Shown here one piece after another: positions 24,345 through 34,331 of a DNA stretch of 64,000 bases. Each line of letters starts with the position of its first letter. The stretch's first letter is position 1. The position numbers were made by a program, and so were the translations under genes. The stretch is from the NCBI GenBank assembly GCA_044358835.1, contig JBIKNF010000005.1, forward strand, positions 1-64,000, written 5' to 3'. This stretch comes from JAJTHC01 sp044358835 (lineage in GTDB: Bacteria; Cyanobacteriota; Vampirovibrionia; Vampirovibrionales; JAJTHC01). The notes under the pieces are model-generated. The model did no database searches, had not been told where the DNA came from, and saw only the letters and a program-made list of their open reading frames with translations.

Positions 24345-27300
24345 ATGGCACTCCATTCTTCAACATCCACTTCACAAAACCCCTTTATGCTCAAGCCCAC
24401 TGGCGTGAGTGCGGAAGAACAGCAAAAGCGTCTGGCTAAGCTTAATGTATTGTTGCATCAAAATAAACTTTCCACCTCTCAGCGTAATGGTTTTTACCGA
24501 GGGCTTTCACTTTATGGGGAATGCCTACGTGTTTTAGATGTTGAGGCTCCTGAAGGCCAGCATCCTCTGCTCCCTTTTTCTGAAAACCGATCGGCTTCTT
24601 CTTATCGTGTGAGCAATGAAGACAAACAAAAAAACCCCTTGCTCCATATTCCCCCAGCCTTATTGGGTTACTTGTCTATCCCCGCAGCGTATGCCTTGGT
24701 CCATTTGCCTGCTGCGTTAAATCGTTTGGTCGTCGGTGAAATGACTGAAGCAGACAAAGCCTTTGCACAAAAATTGATCATCAAAGATTTAGAAACCTCT
24801 CGATACAGCCCCAAAGAATATGCCGAAAAAGTCCAGCATGCCGAAGCTCTTTTGACTCGCTTTAAAAATGAAGGCGACCGATGGTTTGAAGCCTTACCTG
24901 CTGTACAATACTTTTTAACCAAGCATTGCAACCCTGAAACCAACCGTGAGGTTGCGGTGGCTCGTTTAAAGCAACAGGTGATGATGGAAGCGCTTTGCTT
25001 AAAGTATGGGCTTGAAACGCACCGCCTGCAAGACATGGACGGCACACAAGTCTTCAAAAATTTCGCAACCGCCACATGTGGGGTAGAACCCAACATTTCG
25101 CCGAAAGATCGTGTGGCTCATTATGCCACCATTGCTTTTAATGCAAAGGCACGTGAAGCGTTGAATTATTCAGATCGTCATAAAGATGAAACAAACTTTA
25201 CGATGAAGGCCTTGATTCAAGATTTACTCGATTTAGGCTTTTATAAGCCTACAGAAACAGGGCTAAGCCGTCAACAACTGGAAGCTTATTTAGCGGTGTG
25301 GGCAGACAATGCAGATAAAGCCTTTCCTCATCTAACGCAACAGCAACTTAAGTATATGTTGCTTTCCGCCATTGAAAGTGCCAACACCGCTCGCGCAGGA
25401 GCGACCATTAACGAAATTTCAGAAGCGATTCCTCCTAATGAAGCCTTGGGTTTGGGGGTTGGGGTTAAAGGTAGTCCTCATCGGTTTAATGTACAAGGCC
25501 AGCACGACTTCTTTTCCATGCTGGGGCATGATCGTCGACCAGATCTCCCCACACAATACATGTTTGACATCAACGGCTATTCAGGAACGGTGCTTCGAAA
25601 CGAACAGATGTATCACCCCTTAGAAACGATTGAACTCGGTTATTCTGGTATCTTTGACATTCCAGCACTAAAAGAATTAATTGACGACCTCAGTCAAGGC
25701 GCTATTTTGCCTCGTGTGGTGGAGTTTAAAGGCAACTATACACTTTATGACAAAGAACTGGTGACGGATTACCTCAATTACCGTGCAGAAAAATTGGCTA
25801 AATCTTCAAATCCAGAAGATCAACGTGCATGGGAGTGGATTCAGGCCCAACCTGGATTTGACCAAGTAAAATGGAATGCTAAAGACCCGATTGAACGTGC
25901 CAAGTGGATGAATCTGGTTGATTTGCGTATGCCTAACAAAGAAGGTAAAGCCATTGGCAAACCTGCCTTTGCGATGCCTTTTTCTTGGGTCGCTGAAAAG
26001 GATCGACTGCTGATTGATGCTTTGACGATGCTTAACGACTTGGACGCCGACAAGCGCCACCCCAATCATGGGCAGTTTTCAAAAGTCTTAGACGTTATCG
26101 CGCGTCGCACACGCGCCTTAAGTACAGAAGATTACGAGTTTTTTGATTTACCTCGTTTAGAAGCCGTCCAAACCAATGGAAAAGCAGAGGGTCAAACCAT
26201 GCTGGCTCAAGCACGAAGGGAAGCCATTGAAAAGTATACCAAGCAATCCTTAGCCAAAAGGCCAGACGACTTGCCCCCTGAAGGCATTGTTCCCATGGGT
26301 AAAAAGTTCTTGGCTGAAATTACACGCTTGCAACAAAAACCCAACCTAAAAAAAGAAGACATTGAAGCGCTTTTAAAAGAAATTAACACCGTGGATTTTG
26401 GCTGTGTGACGGTGCATACCATTACCGCCCATTTGCAAGGGGTATATGACACCTGGGAAAGAGTTGCGGAACAGCAAAAGAGCGTCCCCCATGGTTTTAA
26501 AAAGGATGACCCCAGAACGGCAGTGTTAGAATCGGGCAAGGCCGATATGTACAACCGCTTCTTGGCAGCGGCAGAAAACCCTGACGTTCAAGAAGCGCTT
26601 AAGAACTTTGAGATGATTATGATGAAAATCAAGTCATCCGCGCCTGAATTAGAATACGAGTTGGGCAACCAAAAACAAGCCTTATTTAATATGATGAACA
26701 ATTCAAGCGGTGACCACACCTATGAGACGTTTGAAAAACTAACCCAAACACTTGCTGAAAAATACGGCTTTACCTTTTTAAGGGACCCGACAGGTTCTTA
26801 TACCGAATCGACCTTGGGTCAAGGCATTGACAAACAAGGCGCCGTGAATAATATCCTGAACTTTTCTCGACGCATTCATATGGCAGGCGACAGTACGGGT
26901 AGCGATATGGGTACCATTATTGATTTAGCCTTATTACGGCCCTTCAACAGCAGTGAAGTGGTTCGAGGGATGATTGACGATGTCAAATTATTTAACAAGA
27001 TGATTCAAGTGTTAAACTTTGACGAGGATTCTACCAAAAAAATAAATGCGGAAGCCAAGATTTTACGCCAACATGGCTTTGATGAAGCGTTTATTAAAAA
27101 AGCAAAAGCACTGGTTAAGCAACAATGCTTGGCTCAACCCTTACGCTACCACGTGGTGGGGCAAAATAAAAAGGGAGAGCTTGAAAACTTAAAAGCCTTA
27201 AGAAACCAACGTATTGATGCTGAAGTAAAACGAAGAAACTTAGATGCTAAGGCTGAAGGCTTTGAAGCTAAACTTAAAGCCATTACCCAACAAGTCCATG

Positions 27301-28016
27301 AGCAGACCCCCAAGGCAGGTCTCCAGCTGATTGGGCATGGGCATGAAGACGTCTTAAAGGCCTTTGGTTATGAGCCTAATAAACTCTTTACCGAACAGGA
27401 ATACCGTGAATTGGCCAAAAAAGTCTTCACAGACGCCATTAAGCCCAACATTCTGTATGCGGATGATGTGGGTCATAAACACATGAGAGATGCTCTTGCC
27501 AAAGGCATTGCGTTCGACGAAATAAACCCTCTCCTACGTTTCTTAAAAAACAGTCACTTGGCAGATGCCTTCTTAGATCTTATTCCCGGTTTTGAAAACC
27601 GAGAAGCCTTTTCCATGGGGATGCCTTTCCACATGGGCTACACCCTCGACAAGTTCCGCCCCAAAGCCCATGAAATTCTAGGTCGTTCAGGCAAGGCCCT
27701 ACAACGTAACGTATATCACCCCGTCCATCGCATGTTATTAAACTTGCCCGCCTTTGCGATGAAATCCGCTGAAGCAGGGGGCTTACTCGCTGCACTTGGT
27801 GGAGCCGTTGGGGTAGGGGTCACCTACTTCCAATTAAAAGAACATGCCCGTTCCCAAAAGGACGCCACAACTGCCCCCCCCATTCACAAGGCGACAAGCC
27901 CTTTGACGAAAGACGCCTTCCAGCCTGCCGAGAAGCTTCGTGATAAAAACGGGGCATCTTCAACAGCCCCTCAGGCCCAAAACATCTCTACTCAGAAGGA
28001 GTTGGCCCATGCTTAG
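24345..28016 (+). CDS. Very large protein of unknown function (1223 residues)
   Basis: No family is recognised. The start at 24345 follows AGGG by five bases; an upstream extension lacks a ribosome site and falls after the predicted promoter. The N-terminus is Ser/Thr-rich and contains NPF (SSTSTSQNPFMLKPTG). Most of the protein is soluble, helical and charged. One hydrophobic stretch is near residue 105 (ALLGYLSIPAAYALVHLPAAL). A Gly-rich segment (AGGLLAALGGAVGVGVTYF) near residue 1165 may be a membrane helix. The following gene overlaps by 8 bp, so the two are co-translated. It may be a surface or effector-like protein; that is only an inference. Confidence 0.8.
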   Translation: MALHSSTSTSQNPFMLKPTGVSAEEQQKRLAKLNVLLHQNKLSTSQRNGFYRGLSLYGECLRVLDVEAPEGQHPLLPFSENRSASSYRVSNEDKQKNPLLHIPPALLGYLSIPAAYALVHLPAALNRLVVGEMTEADKAFAQKLIIKDLETSRYSPKEYAEKVQHAEALLTRFKNEGDRWFEALPAVQYFLTKHCNPETNREVAVARLKQQVMMEALCLKYGLETHRLQDMDGTQVFKNFATATCGVEPNISPKDRVAHYATIAFNAKAREALNYSDRHKDETNFTMKALIQDLLDLGFYKPTETGLSRQQLEAYLAVWADNADKAFPHLTQQQLKYMLLSAIESANTARAGATINEISEAIPPNEALGLGVGVKGSPHRFNVQGQHDFFSMLGHDRRPDLPTQYMFDINGYSGTVLRNEQMYHPLETIELGYSGIFDIPALKELIDDLSQGAILPRVVEFKGNYTLYDKELVTDYLNYRAEKLAKSSNPEDQRAWEWIQAQPGFDQVKWNAKDPIERAKWMNLVDLRMPNKEGKAIGKPAFAMPFSWVAEKDRLLIDALTMLNDLDADKRHPNHGQFSKVLDVIARRTRALSTEDYEFFDLPRLEAVQTNGKAEGQTMLAQARREAIEKYTKQSLAKRPDDLPPEGIVPMGKKFLAEITRLQQKPNLKKEDIEALLKEINTVDFGCVTVHTITAHLQGVYDTWERVAEQQKSVPHGFKKDDPRTAVLESGKADMYNRFLAAAENPDVQEALKNFEMIMMKIKSSAPELEYELGNQKQALFNMMNNSSGDHTYETFEKLTQTLAEKYGFTFLRDPTGSYTESTLGQGIDKQGAVNNILNFSRRIHMAGDSTGSDMGTIIDLALLRPFNSSEVVRGMIDDVKLFNKMIQVLNFDEDSTKKINAEAKILRQHGFDEAFIKKAKALVKQQCLAQPLRYHVVGQNKKGELENLKALRNQRIDAEVKRRNLDAKAEGFEAKLKAITQQVHEQTPKAGLQLIGHGHEDVLKAFGYEPNKLFTEQEYRELAKKVFTDAIKPNILYADDVGHKHMRDALAKGIAFDEINPLLRFLKNSHLADAFLDLIPGFENREAFSMGMPFHMGYTLDKFRPKAHEILGRSGKALQRNVYHPVHRMLLNLPAFAMKSAEAGGLLAALGGAVGVGVTYFQLKEHARSQKDATTAPPIHKATSPLTKDAFQPAEKLRDKNGASSTAPQAQNISTQKELAHA

Positions 28017-29643
28017 TCACATCTCACCTTCTGCATCTTCTTCCTCATCTCTAAAGGCCACAACTAAGTCGAGCAACCCATTTTTAAAGGCCCGCACGGT
28101 AGCCACTGTCTCTAGTACCTCTTCTGTCGCGTCTTCGCCGTCTTCTGAAGATACTAAAAAGTCTCAACCCCCGATTCAAGCGCTTCCCGCCCATTCTCAA
28201 AAAGAAAGTGATTTAAAAATGCTGGGGCGTTATGCCTTAGCCATTGCAAATGCGGGTATTTTTACCCAAAACTTGGTTGCGGTGTTAAGGGCCCCTGTTC
28301 TAGATTTCGTGCCTCAGCCCTTTACAGTGGTGGGAAGCTTAGTCAACTTGGCGTCTTGTTTTGTGCCATCTGTGGCGCGTTTGCCCCTGTTTGTAGCAGG
28401 GACGTCCCTTTACATGGGCGGATCCGCCTTGAGTCAATCGCATATGGATCAAGTCAACGTGTCGCAACCGTCGAAAAGTCTTAAGGATGATATGTTCTAC
28501 AAAACGGTTAAATGGTCTAAGTGGAATAGTTTTAAAGAATTTACTCATCCTGATTATTTGCGTGCTATGTCTGCTGAAGCGAAAGAACATTACCAACAGT
28601 ATAAAGCAAGTTTTAAACAAGGGCGTAAGCTTTTTGAAATTATGCCTGAAGCCACCGAAAAAGATTATAAGGGCTTCATGCATATGGCTCACCCAGGGTG
28701 TATGGCTACTTTGGCTCGTAATAAATACTACCAAACGTATTTTTCTTTAATGGATCAATGGAGCCCCACTTTTGCAAAAGCTTCTCTGCCCGATTTGATT
28801 AAATACGCGGTTCCTTCTTTTGTCGCGTCAAGTCTTGCAGGCGCCAAACAGTTGGGCTGGATGGTCGGGAAAATGGCCACCGATTGGCGCTTTGCCCACG
28901 ATGCCCTGATGCTGACGACCCGTCGAGAGTTCGTAAAAGGTACGCAAATTACAACGCCGAACGCGCCGTCTTACGTCTTAGCAATTGGCTCTGTCATTCC
29001 TTTACTCATGCTTTCCGCGGCCATGCTCACAGAAGGTTCTAAGCAAGCCGTTTCTAAGCATAGAAGCCATGCGGGCTCTTCGAATCAGGCCAGCTCATCA
29101 CGATCGACCGAAGATCCATTTGCCAAACAACCTTCCAGCACCGTGAAACTGGTGGCCAATGTGTCTTCCATTATTCCTCAACTCGCCAATTTGATGTTCC
29201 TGCCCATTATTTGGAGAGATGGTGGCGGTAATCCCTTACATATTCACCCAACAGGCTTGAAGTTGGATCATGCCATTACCCCTCGATTTAACGCAACGCT
29301 AGTGGGTACAGGTAGCCTTGGGGCTTTAGTGAGTGCTTTAACGGCAGTCGTCAGCGATGTAGGCCTTGTCCCTCGTTATGTGGCTTACTTGTCAGATATT
29401 GCCTTTATGGCCTTTTCGGGCGTCACTTCTGCGGGATTAGCCCGTACTGCCTTTGAAAATACCTTCCGCAATCCGCAATCCACGCATTTAGTGCCTACCC
29501 CGAATGCCCTTCAACATGCGAGACAACTGGCTCAAGCTCGTCTGAATGGATTTTTTGCGGGCTTTTCACCTCGCAGAATCCCAAAAACTACATCAGTGTC
29601 TACGATGTTAGAAGAAGCCGCGTCACCTAAAAAGAAACCATAG
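28009..29643 (+). CDS. Polytopic membrane protein of unknown function (544 residues)
   Basis: ATG 28009 has AAGGAG 8 bases upstream and overlaps the previous gene by 8 bp. The N-terminus is Ser/Thr-rich and holds NPF (KSSNPFLKARTVAT), as in the preceding protein. At least six hydrophobic segments follow, for example FTVVGSLVNLASCFVPSVA and YVLAIGSVIPLLMLSAAML, with a charged loop at roughly 130-260. No family is recognised. Operon pairing with the giant soluble protein suggests that the two work together at a membrane. Confidence 0.78.
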   Translation: MLSHISPSASSSSSLKATTKSSNPFLKARTVATVSSTSSVASSPSSEDTKKSQPPIQALPAHSQKESDLKMLGRYALAIANAGIFTQNLVAVLRAPVLDFVPQPFTVVGSLVNLASCFVPSVARLPLFVAGTSLYMGGSALSQSHMDQVNVSQPSKSLKDDMFYKTVKWSKWNSFKEFTHPDYLRAMSAEAKEHYQQYKASFKQGRKLFEIMPEATEKDYKGFMHMAHPGCMATLARNKYYQTYFSLMDQWSPTFAKASLPDLIKYAVPSFVASSLAGAKQLGWMVGKMATDWRFAHDALMLTTRREFVKGTQITTPNAPSYVLAIGSVIPLLMLSAAMLTEGSKQAVSKHRSHAGSSNQASSSRSTEDPFAKQPSSTVKLVANVSSIIPQLANLMFLPIIWRDGGGNPLHIHPTGLKLDHAITPRFNATLVGTGSLGALVSALTAVVSDVGLVPRYVAYLSDIAFMAFSGVTSAGLARTAFENTFRNPQSTHLVPTPNALQHARQLAQARLNGFFAGFSPRRIPKTTSVSTMLEEAASPKKKP

Positions 29644-29699
29644 GTGAGGAAGCTGTGCCAATGGTGTGAAACGTTTGCGAAACAAAAGACTCGCTAGCG

Positions 29700-31961
29700 T
29701 TAATTTTCGTCGTACTGAGCTATTTGTTTTTCAAGTTCTTTGATATATCGTTTATAACCGTGTAATTCACTTTGAAGATCTGCTAAGGTTGTTTCCTCTC
29801 TGGTACCATGAGTACTCAAAAGGTTTCGACGCAAGTAGCCAATATAAGTTGATCTTTCATGATCAGGGACGGATTCGGTAGCATACCGTTCCATAAATCT
29901 AAGAATATCTTTTGCGGCCAATTCTTTTGATTTTCTTAGCAGTTTTGCTGTTTCGCTTGAAGAATTTATACTGCGTTCATAGCGGTCTGCGTTGTAGATA
30001 AAAGGTAAAAACTTTTCTTCTGCTTTTCTGACACGATGAGGATCTAAGGGAAGATCAATAAAGTTTGAAAAATCAAACCGATTAGGGGAGTAAGTGCGGT
30101 AATTGTCTTCCGTGAATTCTTTGACTGGTCCCCGATAAAGGATATTCAGAATTCGCATGGGAGAAGTTTCAATTTCTTTCAATAAATCTACTTTGTCTGA
30201 ATGTTTAATTCCTTTCCCTCCATCCTTAAAAAGAATTTCTAATCGTTGCAAAGCTTCTTGGCGGGCTGAATGCCTCATGTCTGGGTCTTCAATTACACGT
30301 GTTTTAACACAAGCCAAGAATAAACGGGCCAGTTTTCTCATCCCTTCTTCAGGGATCTGATTGTGTTCTGCTAAGTCAATGGGGATGGCTCCACCATTTT
30401 TACCAGTGGTAACGGGCGAAGCTTTCAACATAAAGTTACCGCTATGCCCATCGGTGGTATGAATTGATAACAATTGATTGACGATAGTCGCATAAGCATC
30501 TTCTTGCATAAACTTCGTGTACAACATCCATTCTTTTGAATTTAAATCAAACGGATGCTCTGACATCATGGCATTTAAAGTGACGCTGTTTAAGTCTCCT
30601 GGTCCTCCAACTTTTTCCATGACGACGGCGCCATACTCGTGTCCATCCACACCCTTGATGTTTTTAAATAGGTACGGTTCAGGCGCCAACCCTTCCACAA
30701 TACCCGCTTTTTTCTGAGCTTCTCGCATGAGTTTAAGGCCTATAAATTCGCTATTAAAATCTGACCCTTGTAAAATAGCCCCCGCTTGTTCAGTGGATTT
30801 TTTGACAATGGCGTCTTTATCCATATGTTCAGCACCTTTGCCACTGACAATGGAACTAATGCCCTGCTCAATGGAATTGAGATGCACCATGAGTTCAAAA
30901 TTGGCGACGGCGTTGGCGGCGCGTGCATCTGAACGCTGCAACTTAATGGCCACATCATCCTGTAAAATCACCAAAGCTGTGGAGGCTTCAACTTTTTTGA
31001 GACCACGTAAGGACTTTTTTACAAGGGGTTTATTTGGATGTTGAGCATTATAGGCGTCAATTGCTTGATGGTAGAGGTGGGTAAAATGTTGTTCTTGTTT
31101 TTTCGTTAATTCTACTTCTTGACTTTGCAATACTGAAAGATCTTTAAAGATCTTTCGTTGTTTTTTAAAGGCAATTTTTTTATCTGCAAGTGATTTTTGG
31201 GCATTTAAACGTTTGATTTCAGGTGTTTCTTTGTTTAAGATTATTTCTTCTAAATCTAAAACGCTGGCGTGTAATTTGATTAATTTTGATTTTGCTTTAT
31301 CTGCATAACCCTGGCCCCATTTTTTGGTAACGGTTCCACCCTTGGCTAAAACGGTTGCTACAAAACTTAAATCTCCCGGATTACTTTCTGATAATGCGTT
31401 TAAAGCAAATTGGCCAAGTTTAATTAGGTCTTTAATCCCTTTAGGGCTGGCAACATATTTCAGCACTTCCCATTTATTGTCTTGCGGTAAAAAACGATAA
31501 GCGTTTATAAATCCAAACAATCCCTGTTGAAGAAAGGCAACTGGGTTTGTGCCTGAATAGTTGGGAAAGCGCAATCCTTTGGGGATTTCCACCTTTTCGT
31601 TTCGTCTGTAAGCTTCTAACATTTTGCTCAGTTTTTCGGGCGTGAAGGATTTGTCCAACGTAGAAGGGGTGTGCATAAACCAAGCTCCTGCCGCCCCTAC
31701 TGCAACGACAGGAAGCACAACCGCGGCAATGATGGGTGTCAATACGATCCACTTCCATGGATTAAACGGTTTCTTTGCGTCATGGGGTTTGCCTGAAGCC
31801 TGTTGGCGTACAAAGTGATCGTTTGGCTTTGAAGGGCTTGAAACACGAGCAGACGCTTTCGTGTGTTGAGCCAAGGGGGGAGCTACCCCTGCCCCCTTGT
31901 GCTGTGGTGAAGGGGCCTTTGAAGGCACTGAGTGAGGGGAATCTGAGGGGAGAGCATTCAT
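29700..31961 (-). CDS. Membrane-anchored UbiB/ABC1-like atypical kinase
   Basis: This 753-residue protein has a Pro/Ser-rich N-terminus, a membrane helix at about 70-95 and then an ABC1/UbiB-like domain. Visible motifs in order are KxGQ (KWGQ, 214-217), the ATP lysine VAIKLQR (K340), a hinge VVMEKVGG (~447-453), the catalytic loop DGHSGNFM (D504, H506, N509) and the metal-binding Asp in IPIDLAEH (D529). The usual AAAS-rich P-loop substitute is not obvious. A charged helical region (~225-300) and a C-terminal helical tail flank the domain. UbiB proteins act in ubiquinone synthesis or lipid transport; here the large extra parts suggest another role. Kinase fold likely, substrate unknown. Confidence 0.72.
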   Translation of the reverse strand: MNALPSDSPHSVPSKAPSPQHKGAGVAPPLAQHTKASARVSSPSKPNDHFVRQQASGKPHDAKKPFNPWKWIVLTPIIAAVVLPVVAVGAAGAWFMHTPSTLDKSFTPEKLSKMLEAYRRNEKVEIPKGLRFPNYSGTNPVAFLQQGLFGFINAYRFLPQDNKWEVLKYVASPKGIKDLIKLGQFALNALSESNPGDLSFVATVLAKGGTVTKKWGQGYADKAKSKLIKLHASVLDLEEIILNKETPEIKRLNAQKSLADKKIAFKKQRKIFKDLSVLQSQEVELTKKQEQHFTHLYHQAIDAYNAQHPNKPLVKKSLRGLKKVEASTALVILQDDVAIKLQRSDARAANAVANFELMVHLNSIEQGISSIVSGKGAEHMDKDAIVKKSTEQAGAILQGSDFNSEFIGLKLMREAQKKAGIVEGLAPEPYLFKNIKGVDGHEYGAVVMEKVGGPGDLNSVTLNAMMSEHPFDLNSKEWMLYTKFMQEDAYATIVNQLLSIHTTDGHSGNFMLKASPVTTGKNGGAIPIDLAEHNQIPEEGMRKLARLFLACVKTRVIEDPDMRHSARQEALQRLEILFKDGGKGIKHSDKVDLLKEIETSPMRILNILYRGPVKEFTEDNYRTYSPNRFDFSNFIDLPLDPHRVRKAEEKFLPFIYNADRYERSINSSSETAKLLRKSKELAAKDILRFMERYATESVPDHERSTYIGYLRRNLLSTHGTREETTLADLQSELHGYKRYIKELEKQIAQYDEN

Positions 31962-32082
31962 AATAGCATCCTACAAAAAAATTAAAGTAAAGCGTATAAG
32001 CATAAAACCAAGCCGTTTAAAAAAAATGCTAAAACCGTTGTTCTGCCCATGAAGTGTTCGCCTCTTGTTCATGACGCATTCA

Positions 32083-32110
32083 TTGAAGGACGCCAACTTA
32101 TGCTATACTA
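32083..32110 (+). promoter_or_regulatory. Promoter of the DUF308-like/recF pair
   Basis: TTGAAG (32083-32088) and TATACT (32105-32110) have 16 bases between them, with TGC just before the -10 box as in extended -10 promoters. Transcription would start about 23 bases before the ATG at 32141. Confidence 0.7.
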
Positions 32111-32140
32111 GGGTGTATTCTTATAAATAAGGAGTTTTGT

Positions 32141-32881
32141 ATGACTGATTTACCGCCTCCTTTTTCCCAAGCAACGCCTGAAGATCAACGGCGTTTGGTT
32201 GAAGCCACAGGGGTGTCTGGCGTTTCAATGCCTAAAATGCTTGAAGATAAAAGCACGCCAGCACAACAAGAACCCCTTCAACGAAAGGCGCCTTCTGTGC
32301 ATGAAGGGGCCGTCGTGGATGAAACGCTCGAAAAAAGCTGGCCTTTTTTTTATACCGAAGGCTTGGTATTGTTTGGCTTAGGCATGGCTTCACTGACCCT
32401 TCCCGCCCTGTTGGGGGAAGCTTTTTTTAGAGAAATCGTAGGGGCGTTGCTGATGATGGCGGGTATGATGAAAGGCATCCGTAGCTTTCAAGCTCGCGAA
32501 TTACCGGGCTTTTTACCCAGTTTGGCGTCTGCTGTATTGACGCTTGTGATTGGCACGTTGCTCACAGTGTATCCGCAGGATTCTTTTTTAGACGATCGCG
32601 TGGCGCTAAGCATTTACTTTATGATTCAAACCATGACTCACTTTGTATTTGCTGGGCAGTTTTACGGCTACCCTTATGCGGGAGGCTTTAAGTTTGTTTC
32701 AATCAGTGCTTTTGTGATGTTAATTGGACTAAGCTTTGGTTTGCTGAAGCAAGAAGCCCTTTTCCCAAGCATCTTTACAGGCACCCTGATGATGTTAGAA
32801 GGGTCGCTTGTGTTTGGGGTCGCTTTAGGCTTGCAACGCATGGCCAGAGGCCTCCCCTACTTACATGGTGAATCCGTCTGA
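32141..32881 (+). CDS. HdeD/DUF308-like membrane protein
   Basis: This 246-residue protein has a soluble N-terminal ~65 residues and about six membrane helices (e.g. REIVGALLMMAGMMKGIRSF, LASAVLTLVIGTLLTVYP). The paired-helix pattern with GLLM-type segments recalls the DUF308/HdeD family, of unknown biochemical role. AAGGAG is 6 bases before the ATG. The stop overlaps the ATG of recF by one base (TGATG), so the two are translationally coupled, an unusual partner for a repair gene. Confidence 0.7.
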   Translation: MTDLPPPFSQATPEDQRRLVEATGVSGVSMPKMLEDKSTPAQQEPLQRKAPSVHEGAVVDETLEKSWPFFYTEGLVLFGLGMASLTLPALLGEAFFREIVGALLMMAGMMKGIRSFQARELPGFLPSLASAVLTLVIGTLLTVYPQDSFLDDRVALSIYFMIQTMTHFVFAGQFYGYPYAGGFKFVSISAFVMLIGLSFGLLKQEALFPSIFTGTLMMLEGSLVFGVALGLQRMARGLPYLHGESV

Positions 32882-34125
32882 TGCTTTATATTGAACGGCT
32901 CGAATTATGGCAGTTTCGCAATTTTACCCAAGTACAGTGGAATGGTTTAAATCAAATCAATCTCATTGTGGGGCAGAACGGCCAAGGGAAATCTAACCTA
33001 TTAGAAGCCATTTACTACCTTTCCCACGGGCGTTCTAACCGTAGTGGTCGAGACACTGAACTCATTCGCCACGCACGCGGGGGATTGTTAGATGCCTCGG
33101 TGGAGGATCCCTTTTTAGGGCAGGGCTCTCGTGTGGCTTTACATTTAGCAGGGGGACTTTCTTTAGAAGCACGCTTTCAGCCAGACAAGGTGACGTCCCC
33201 CACAGGCTTTGTGAGTCAAAAGTGGAAGACACAATTCTTGATCGATTCACAGCGTTGTAAATCTCGAAGTGAAATCATTGGGCGTTTGCCAAGTGTGTCT
33301 TTTTACTTGTCGGATTTAGAAATCGTAAGGGGCATGCCCCAAAGTCGTCGGCGATGGGTGGATTTGGCCACCGTGCAACGGCTACCCTTGCATTTGGAAT
33401 ATCTTCAAGTGTGGAAGAAAACCTTAAGTGAAAAAAGTGCCTTGCTCAAGCAAATGGATTTTCCAAGTCCGCAAAGCGAACAAGTCCATTTGTTGGACGT
33501 CTTGAATCAGCAGTTGGCTACTGTGGCTTGGCGTATTTTAAGCGAACGCCTTGAAACGCTTGGAATCTTGCAAACGCATTTGCCTAAGCTGTATCAAGAA
33601 TTGAGTCAAGGGCATGACGGCACCCCAACCTTAAGCTATACGGTGCATAATTGGCCAGATGCCCTAACCTTGCTAGAAACGCTAAATGAACAGGAATGGA
33701 TACAAGCGTGCCTGTTGCATTTAAGAGAAATCATGCCTCAAGAATTGCGTCGGCAAAGCGTGGCATGGGGGGTGCATCGGGATGATATTGGCATTCACTT
33801 TGTGGAAAACGCTCAAAAGGTGGATGTCACCACCTACGCCAGTCAAGGGCAACAACGTAGTGTGGTCATCGCCTTGAAACTCGCTGAACTGGCCATGCTA
33901 GAAAGTAGTTTAGGCAAATCACCTATTATTTTACTAGACGACATTATGGCTGAATTGGATGCCGATCGGCAAAGGCAATTGCTCCATATTTTTCCGCAAA
34001 CCTCTCAGGTGTTTTTAACCACGCCTTATGTGGACACGCACCATCACTTTCATAGCCTACTTGCTGAAAAAAAGACGAGCTTGAGTTCTTGGCAGGTGGC
34101 TTCAGGAGAGATTCGCCTTTTGTAG
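32881..34125 (+). CDS. recF: DNA repair protein RecF
   Basis: This 414-residue SMC-like ATPase helps load RecA at gaps. Walker A is GQNGQGKSN in LIVGQNGQGKSNLLEAIYYLS. The signature motif region is YASQGQQRSVVIALKLAE and Walker B is IILLDDIMAELD. RecF is slightly longer than typical (360-375). It is not next to dnaN or gyrB here. It is expressed with the upstream DUF308-like gene and ends at a terminator. Confidence 0.93.
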   Translation: MLYIERLELWQFRNFTQVQWNGLNQINLIVGQNGQGKSNLLEAIYYLSHGRSNRSGRDTELIRHARGGLLDASVEDPFLGQGSRVALHLAGGLSLEARFQPDKVTSPTGFVSQKWKTQFLIDSQRCKSRSEIIGRLPSVSFYLSDLEIVRGMPQSRRRWVDLATVQRLPLHLEYLQVWKKTLSEKSALLKQMDFPSPQSEQVHLLDVLNQQLATVAWRILSERLETLGILQTHLPKLYQELSQGHDGTPTLSYTVHNWPDALTLLETLNEQEWIQACLLHLREIMPQELRRQSVAWGVHRDDIGIHFVENAQKVDVTTYASQGQQRSVVIALKLAELAMLESSLGKSPIILLDDIMAELDADRQRQLLHIFPQTSQVFLTTPYVDTHHHFHSLLAEKKTSLSSWQVASGEIRLL

Positions 34126-34154
34126 ACTTTTCCTCCGAAGAAATCCTCTAAAAA

Positions 34155-34178
34155 AAACCCTCCCTAAAAGGAGGGTTT
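34155..34178 (+). terminator. Intrinsic terminator after recF
   Basis: AAACCCTCC (34155-34163) pairs with GGAGGGTTT (34170-34178) across a 6-base loop, preceded by an A-run. The following T-run is short, so it may act better on the opposite strand as the end of the flg operon. Confidence 0.7.
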
Positions 34179-34283
34179 GTAATTCTGGCTAAGAAACTCA
34201 TACAAAAGGAGTTTCCTAATAGAAAAAACATTGCATCAGAGTATTTCCTAGAATACCTCAATTGCCCAAGGAGAGTCATCAAC

Positions 34284-34311
34284 TGTTACAAAATCTTTTT
34301 AAATTGTTACA
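34284..34311. promoter_or_regulatory. Direct repeat of TGTTACA, 21 bp apart
   Basis: TGTTACA occurs at 34284-34290 and 34305-34311, two helical turns apart. It lies in the short convergent gap between recF and flgJ, so it is not an obvious promoter operator. It belongs to the motif class seen near pilus genes. Confidence 0.35.
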
Positions 34312-34331
34312 ATTGTTGACAGCTTCAAGAA

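Noticed and set aside
34195..34225. GAAACTC/GAGTTTC hairpin as flgJ terminator
   Set aside because: It lacks a T-run on either strand; kept out of the feature list.
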